Of a DNA stretch of 64,000 bases, positions 59,198 to 64,000 are shown one piece after another (within the stretch, counting starts at the first letter, position 1; the number at the start of each line of letters is the position of its first letter). The translations under genes and the position numbers were made by a program. The stretch comes from SHLQ01 sp033344795 (GTDB lineage Bacteria > Actinomycetota > Acidimicrobiia > Acidimicrobiales > SHLQ01). Location of the stretch: positions 1,984,001-2,048,000 of the forward strand of contig JAWPMS010000001.1 in the NCBI GenBank assembly GCA_033344795.1, in the 5' to 3' direction. The notes beneath the pieces are model-generated. The model was given only the letters and a program-made list of their open reading frames with translations. It was not told where the DNA came from and made no database searches.

Positions 59198-60061
59198 ATG
59201 CGCGCAGAAATCCCGTCCCGCTGGAACCGACCGATCTTTGTGGCCAGCATGGGTCGCTCGGGTTCGACGTTGCTTCAGCGAGTCCTCAATGTGCACCCCG
59301 AGATCACGATCTGGGGTGAACACGCCGGGTTTCTCTCGGGGATCTTGGAGAGCTACGGAGTTGCCTCCGACCCGGCCGCTATCGAGAACCTGAATGAAGG
59401 TCACGCACAAAGGCACATGGTCATCGGCGAGCTGTCAGACACCGATGTGTTCAAACCATGGGTGTCGCCATTTCGCGCTGATGACCTGTCCGACGGGATC
59501 CGATCGATGATGATCGACCTCTTCACGAGAGATCTCACCCCCGACATCCGCTGGGGGTTCAAAGAGATTCGTTACTCGGATGCGGAGTTGACGGCTCTGA
59601 TGGAGATGTTCCCGGAAGCTCACCTCATCGTGTTGGCACGCGACATCGAAGGGTATGCCGGGTCACGGTTCTTCGCCTTCGGCAATACCGACTTCGATCT
59701 CGACTCGGACTGGGGTCGCGAGAAGGCCACGAAACGTCTCACGACGATGATCAACGGATGGATGAAGCGTTATCAGGGACTGCTGGCCGTGCATGATCAA
59801 TTCGCTGACCGCTCGTCGGTCGTTGCGTATTCCGATCTCGTGCTGGGCTCGGATCGGATTGATCGACTCTTCGAAGAGCTGGGGGAGACGTTCCCTCGAC
59901 GCGAAGCCGTGGACGCGGTGCTAGGTGTCCGAGCCGGTAGTTCGTTCAAACACAACTCGGCGGCGCGTTCCAATCGTGAGCGGCTCATCGAGCTCATCGA
60001 ACGAGCCGAAATCGATCGAGACGAATGCGCCCGACTCCTGGCACGGCTCGGACTCGCATGA
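59198..60061 (+). CDS. Sulfotransferase-family protein
   Basis: 287 residues with the PAPS loop near the N-terminus (IFVASMGRSGSTLLQRVLN) and a 3'-phosphate site at HLIVLARDIEGYAGSRFF. Later SSFKHNSAARSNRERL is characteristic of this group. Unlike the sulfotransferase at 50121 there is no membrane anchor or coiled coil. It begins a plus-strand run of overlapping genes that continues to the window edge, so a sulfated glycan or glycolipid is the likely product. Confidence 0.82.
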   Translation: MRAEIPSRWNRPIFVASMGRSGSTLLQRVLNVHPEITIWGEHAGFLSGILESYGVASDPAAIENLNEGHAQRHMVIGELSDTDVFKPWVSPFRADDLSDGIRSMMIDLFTRDLTPDIRWGFKEIRYSDAELTALMEMFPEAHLIVLARDIEGYAGSRFFAFGNTDFDLDSDWGREKATKRLTTMINGWMKRYQGLLAVHDQFADRSSVVAYSDLVLGSDRIDRLFEELGETFPRREAVDAVLGVRAGSSFKHNSAARSNRERLIELIERAEIDRDECARLLARLGLA

Positions 60062-60747
60062 TCGACGGGCCGAGCCCGATTGAACCGCTTCTGGTCGAGG
60101 GACCACGCGTGCCCATGGAGACCCTCCGGCCGTTGGTCAGCTTCCAACGAGTTCTGCTTCTGAACGGCGGACCGCCGTCCATGGTCGATCTCGCGACCGG
60201 GGACATCCGCCGATGGGAGAACGGCCCAGCCGTGCAGGTGCCGTGCGTGTCGAGTCCGTTCGAACTCGCCGCGTATGCACGAATTCAAACCCAAGTGCTG
60301 CGAGATCCTCGGCCCTCACCGGTCGATCTCGTGCTGCTTTCACTAGCCATCGGAGACCTCGTGGTCGACGTCGTGGAGACGACAGCTCGCGAGTTGGAGA
60401 TACGTTCCGGCGGCCGATCGAGGGTGATGGCGTCGAGTCCGATCGGTGGGTCGTCGGCAATCGTCATCGTCATCGAACCAGCGATGGGCCAGGACGTATC
60501 GGAGGTGAAGGTTTCGGCGCGCAATGCCGAAACGGTTGAGGCCATCGACACAACGGTTTCGATTCCCGGACCGGTCGCCACGCTTACGATCGGCGGGCCA
60601 TCGACGGCGGTCACCGGCCGCTACGGTCGGCGTCGTCTGATTCCTGCAAGTGTTGATGTCGCTCTCCGAGCCGAACCAATCGACCAATTTCGCCGCGTCG
60701 CTCGCAAGGTGTGGAGCGTTGCCGGAAACCTTCGAAAGCAACGTTGA
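60058..60747 (+). CDS. Hypothetical protein in the glycan run
   Basis: 229 residues. No domain is recognised. It has a hydrophobic middle (VDLVLLSLAIGDLVVDVV), a segment of alternating hydrophobic and acidic residues resembling beta strands (AIVIVIEPAMG, VATLTIGGPSTAV), and a basic C-terminus (ARKVWSVAGNLRKQR). It is coupled by ATGA to the sulfotransferase before it and ends one base into the start of the glycosyltransferase after it, so it very likely serves the same pathway. Confidence 0.6.
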   Translation: MIDGPSPIEPLLVEGPRVPMETLRPLVSFQRVLLLNGGPPSMVDLATGDIRRWENGPAVQVPCVSSPFELAAYARIQTQVLRDPRPSPVDLVLLSLAIGDLVVDVVETTARELEIRSGGRSRVMASSPIGGSSAIVIVIEPAMGQDVSEVKVSARNAETVEAIDTTVSIPGPVATLTIGGPSTAVTGRYGRRRLIPASVDVALRAEPIDQFRRVARKVWSVAGNLRKQR

Positions 60748-62048
60748 TGATGCGCGTTGCGATCATCAGCGACCTGGTTCGACCGAACGGCGCCGGCGTC
60801 ATGGCCTTGCTTGCTGCCGAAGTGTTGACCGCGGCCGGACACGAAACCATGGTGATCGGGGGAGCGATGAATGCGGATCTGCAGACATCGTTGGCTCAGG
60901 ATCACTACGCCGCTGAAGCGTTCACTCACGATGAACGCGCGCTCGATGGAAGCGTCACTGCAACGGATCATCGGAGCTTCACCCGCTCTTTTCGTCGATG
61001 GCTCGATTCTTTGCTGGTCGAGCACAGACCCGATGTGTTGTACGTACACAACTGCGGACGAGTGCTGTCACAGCTCGACCTCGCGGACCTGAGTCAGCTC
61101 GTGCCGGTCGCTCACACCATGCACGACGAGTGGTTCTTCACCGACTCCCACTACACCTTCCGCTCACCCCGATCGGGACAGACCGTTCGGACGTTCGAGC
61201 CAGGTCGATCCGACTCGGTAATCGAGCACCGATTCGACCATCTGTTCGATCTGCCCACCCGGGTTGGCGCCTTCGCGGCGATCGGACCCAGCCGATGGAT
61301 CACCGATAGGGCCCGCAGGATGTTCCCCACGCTGCGAATTGAACACATCGCCAATGCGGTCGACACCTCGCTCTTCGACCTTCAGGACAAGGCCGGAGCG
61401 CGTCGAGCGCTCGGACTGCCACTCGAGACGCCCATCGTCCTCTTCGTCGGAAGCACTACACAGGAACGCAAAGGGTTTGGCGCCTTTGTTGACGCAATGC
61501 ATGCGCTGGAGTCGACTAGCGATCGGATGCCGCTCGCGCTTGTCATCGGCGGGACCGCTTCGGTGGCGACCGGGGATGCGCGCGCTCTTGTCGACGCAGG
61601 ACCAATTGCCGACCTCCTCGACACCCCGGCATTGAATCCACTCGGTTCGGTTGGCACGTACCGTCAGACCGTCGTGGTCAGTGGACTCGACAGAGAGCTC
61701 ATGCCAGCCATCTACGGCGCGGCAGACGTGCTGGTGCATCCCTCGATCATCGACAACCTCCCGACCGTGCCGATAGAGGCCGGCCTCTGCGGCACTCGTT
61801 GTCTGGCCTCCGATGTCGGTGGAACAGCGGAGACCATCGCTGACGTCACCGACCTCTTCCACTCGGCCACATCCGCGCAAGCGCTCGGAGGTTTGATCTT
61901 GCGCGCCATCGAAGATGTGGCTGATGAAACGGTCGATCACCGTCGGACGCGGCGTGCGGCCCAGTTGGATCGATTCGGTCTGGGGCCACACAGCGACGCG
62001 GTCATTGCTCTGCTCGAAGAGCTCGGAGCGACGGGGTCGGATCGATGA
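60747..62048 (+). CDS. GT4-family glycosyltransferase
   Basis: 433 residues. The GT-B layout is clear: ISDLVRPNGAGVMALLAAEVL at the N-terminus, HTMHDEWFFTDSHYTF in the acceptor domain, IVLFVGSTTQERKGFGAF and ADVLVHPSIIDNLPTVPIEAG in the donor domain. The last resembles the E-x7-E donor motif with the first glutamate replaced. The start (ATG 60747) shares its A with the previous stop. Confidence 0.87.
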   Translation: MMRVAIISDLVRPNGAGVMALLAAEVLTAAGHETMVIGGAMNADLQTSLAQDHYAAEAFTHDERALDGSVTATDHRSFTRSFRRWLDSLLVEHRPDVLYVHNCGRVLSQLDLADLSQLVPVAHTMHDEWFFTDSHYTFRSPRSGQTVRTFEPGRSDSVIEHRFDHLFDLPTRVGAFAAIGPSRWITDRARRMFPTLRIEHIANAVDTSLFDLQDKAGARRALGLPLETPIVLFVGSTTQERKGFGAFVDAMHALESTSDRMPLALVIGGTASVATGDARALVDAGPIADLLDTPALNPLGSVGTYRQTVVVSGLDRELMPAIYGAADVLVHPSIIDNLPTVPIEAGLCGTRCLASDVGGTAETIADVTDLFHSATSAQALGGLILRAIEDVADETVDHRRTRRAAQLDRFGLGPHSDAVIALLEELGATGSDR

Positions 62049-62677
62049 ATACGCACGCCAGGGTGGTCGAGCAGTTGTGTGCGACGTGGGAGACGGCTTC
62101 AGTGACGGAGCCTGTGGGCACTACGGTCAGATGTCGTTCAGCACTCGCACTCCCGGGTGTCGATGCCGAACCTCGATTCTGTTTCGTGAGCGTCGGCTCG
62201 CCCATCGAGTCGGTACTGCCTACGGGTGTGCACGTGCAGGATCGATCTGGAGAGGTGATCGCCGTGTCGGAGCTGGCCGACCGGCTGCTTGCTGGAGAGG
62301 TTGCTTGCGTGCTCGCTCCCCGAAAGGCGCTGGCCCCGGCTTCGTCTGGGCCCGTCATGCCTGATGCGTTGATCAGGCGCAGACGAGAGATCCGCAGCGC
62401 CAACGTCCGCGCACGATTCCTGCTCCGACAGATTGGACTCGAGGAGGTGTCCTCGCATCGAGGAGCGCCAGCGCAGCTCTACCGATCGATCAAGGAGGTT
62501 TGGTCGCACGACCTGTCGCTGTGCACCGACATCGCCATGATGCTCACGCTTGGCGCCGACCGGCAGCGCCACGTCGATCTCCACTTCACGGAGCGCGCAA
62601 CCGACCGTTTGCCGAGGGCGCTTGGACGGCTCCACGACCTCGGCGTCAGGAGCTACCCGAGGCTGGTGATCGTATGA
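62045..62677 (+). CDS. Hypothetical protein in the glycan run
   Basis: 210 residues, no recognised domain. The N-terminal half has strand-like hydrophobic segments (RFCFVSVGSPIESVLP). The second half is basic and helical (RRRREIRSANVRARFLLRQIG) and ends in a region with several histidines and aspartates (HDLSLCTDIAMML, RQRHVDLHF). Overlaps on both sides (ATGA at 62045, ATGA at 62674) place it in the same operon. Confidence 0.55.
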   Translation: MNTHARVVEQLCATWETASVTEPVGTTVRCRSALALPGVDAEPRFCFVSVGSPIESVLPTGVHVQDRSGEVIAVSELADRLLAGEVACVLAPRKALAPASSGPVMPDALIRRRREIRSANVRARFLLRQIGLEEVSSHRGAPAQLYRSIKEVWSHDLSLCTDIAMMLTLGADRQRHVDLHFTERATDRLPRALGRLHDLGVRSYPRLVIV

Positions 62678-64000
62678 GCGCGGTGAGCATCATCCTGCCG
62701 AGCTTCCGTCAACCGCAGTTTCTGGGGCGGGCAATCGAGAGCTGTTTATCTCAGGACCACGATGACGTCGAGGTCATCGTCGTGGACGACCGTTCTCGCG
62801 ATGCGTCGCTTGGATTGGCGGTTGCGTGGAGTCAACGTGACCCGCGCGTGAAGGTGATCGAGGCAAGAGAAAACGGTGGACTCGGGAAAGCACGAAACAT
62901 CGGCATTGCACACGCTCGGGGCGAGTACCTCTGCTTCCTCGACTCCGACGACTACCTCCTGCCGGGTTCGCTCTCCGCTCGTCTCGATGCGATGCCCGGG
63001 GCGTTCGCCACACACGGCGACGCTCTGGCCGGTGTCTATGGCGATTGGCAGCACGTGCCCGAGGTGATCGACCATCCAAACGTGCGAGCGCCCAGATCGA
63101 ACATGTCGACGGTGTCCGCTGAGAACTTCACCGGAGAAAACGTCTTCATTTGCTCGGCTCCGCTGGTTCGACGCGATCTGGTCGTCGCGGCGGGTGGTTT
63201 CCCCGAAGGACTCGCGATGCTCGAGGACTTTGGGCTGTGGGCGAGAATGATCGCCCGAGGCGCGGTGTTCGCGCCGGTTGAACACGTTGTCTCGACGTAC
63301 CGGCAGCGGCCGAACTCGATGTTGCGTGGCGATGGTGTCGTCGTGATGGCCGATCATGTCGAAATCATCAATGGCTGGATGGCCAGCGAGGACGTCGAGC
63401 TCTCCGATGGTGGTGCGATGGCGGCTTGGCTCGCGAATGAGACACCCTTTTCGTATGGTCGAATGTCGTGGAACGTACCTTCGATACTCGGGAACTTTGG
63501 AGGTTCGCCCGGGGCAGCTTCCGTTCGCACCAGGCCAGCACAAGAGCGTGACATCGCGGTCCCAGCGCCCGACTTCATGCGCCACCCCGTCGCCTCCGGT
63601 CTGGAAGATGAGACCCCACCAATTTCTGCAGACGATGTCGACCCGGAGGTGGCAATCCACGCTCACTCGCTGCGCCATGTCGTGGAAGCGGTTGCACTCG
63701 TCGAGGAGCTTGCCAGAGGCGGCACCGTCGCTCGGGTCTATGTCGAAGACCCAACCGACTGGACGATCAACTGGCCGCTCGTCCTCGCGGACTTCGTACC
63801 ACGTGCAATCGCTGATGTTTCCACGTCGGTTTCTTCGGTGATCGATTTGGCATCACCGGATCAGCCTGATGCACGTCGTCCCGGCCTGGCCGTCAGGGGA
63901 GTGGAGACCATCTGGCCTGACAGCGTTGAATGGGATCGCTCGTCAGCGTTGGTGTACGTACCCGATCCTATGATCGGACATCCAGGCCTCGATGCGTGGG
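62674..64000 (+). CDS. GT2-family glycosyltransferase (C-terminus beyond the window)
   Basis: The frame stays open for 442 codons and runs off the right edge. The GT2 domain is at the N-terminus: VSIILPSFRQPQFLGRAI, VEVIVVDDRSRDAS, NGGLGKARNIGIAHARG, the DxD as CFLDSDDYLLPGSL, and the GG-LEDFGLWARM acceptor motif near 190. The remaining visible 200 residues have no recognised domain but include two acidic stretches and a WTINWPLVL segment. It is the last gene seen in the run starting at 59198. Confidence 0.87.
   Translation, partial: MSAVSIILPSFRQPQFLGRAIESCLSQDHDDVEVIVVDDRSRDASLGLAVAWSQRDPRVKVIEARENGGLGKARNIGIAHARGEYLCFLDSDDYLLPGSLSARLDAMPGAFATHGDALAGVYGDWQHVPEVIDHPNVRAPRSNMSTVSAENFTGENVFICSAPLVRRDLVVAAGGFPEGLAMLEDFGLWARMIARGAVFAPVEHVVSTYRQRPNSMLRGDGVVVMADHVEIINGWMASEDVELSDGGAMAAWLANETPFSYGRMSWNVPSILGNFGGSPGAASVRTRPAQERDIAVPAPDFMRHPVASGLEDETPPISADDVDPEVAIHAHSLRHVVEAVALVEELARGGTVARVYVEDPTDWTINWPLVLADFVPRAIADVSTSVSSVIDLASPDQPDARRPGLAVRGVETIWPDSVEWDRSSALVYVPDPMIGHPGLDAW

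Overview
The window reads as a high-GC chromosomal segment of an actinobacterium, most likely of the class Acidimicrobiia (Ilumatobacter-like). This is inferred from an MshA-type glycosyltransferase followed by a YbjN gene (the order of mycobacterial Rv0486-Rv0487), a rex-hemA-hemC-hemD cluster, an LLM-class (F420-type) oxidoreductase, and frequent GTG starts with ATGA/GTGA gene overlaps. No tRNA, rRNA, CRISPR array, insertion sequence or prophage was seen.

Layout. 0-2.7 kb: a response regulator cut by the window edge, a FixL-like PAS histidine kinase, a flavin split-barrel protein and a Crp/Fnr regulator. 2.7-7.7 kb: isoprenoid genes ispD-ispF, a secreted RTX-repeat protein, an RlmB-type methyltransferase, mshA and a YbjN protein. 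7.7-10.6 kb: an amino-acid-type ABC uptake system whose binding protein has been internally duplicated (two 726-bp copies that appear identical) plus one permease, without an ATPase gene. 10.6-14.3 kb: a lactamase-fold lipoprotein, proC, a small HTH protein, a SAM hydrolase, a tiny membrane peptide and a CAP protein. 14.4-21 kb: rex, a cyclic-nucleotide-binding protein, a gluzincin-like membrane protease and hemACD, then HIT and LLM genes on the other strand. 22-26.2 kb: two successive ECF sigma/anti-sigma-like cassettes with Asp-box ectodomains, separated by a perfect palindromic element. 26.2-33 kb: an XRE regulator, a membrane protein with an upstream palindrome, a 0.5-kb gene-free stretch, pcrA and sucCD.

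33.06-34.6 kb is the most notable locus: a retron. A 443-residue retron-type reverse transcriptase (NAXXH, QGAPTSP, YADD and LTG motifs) is preceded by about 190 bases of hairpin-rich DNA bounded by a 13-bp inverted repeat with an AGC at its inner edge, the expected plan of an msr-msd template.

34.6-64 kb is dominated by surface-glycan functions: a flippase, an O-antigen polymerase/ligase-like protein, several GT2/GT4 glycosyltransferases, two glycosyltransferase-methyltransferase fusions, a FemAB-like acyltransferase, a NeuD-like acetyltransferase, a DegT aminotransferase, an MptE/DUF115 protein and two sulfotransferases. They lie in long overlapping runs around purN-purH, a DEAD-box helicase gene and envelope hydrolase genes. 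The genes point to assembly of a decorated, possibly sulfated exopolysaccharide or glycoconjugate. Three consecutive genes (50.1-53.4 kb) share an N-terminal membrane anchor followed by a helical linker, suggesting a membrane-attached assembly.
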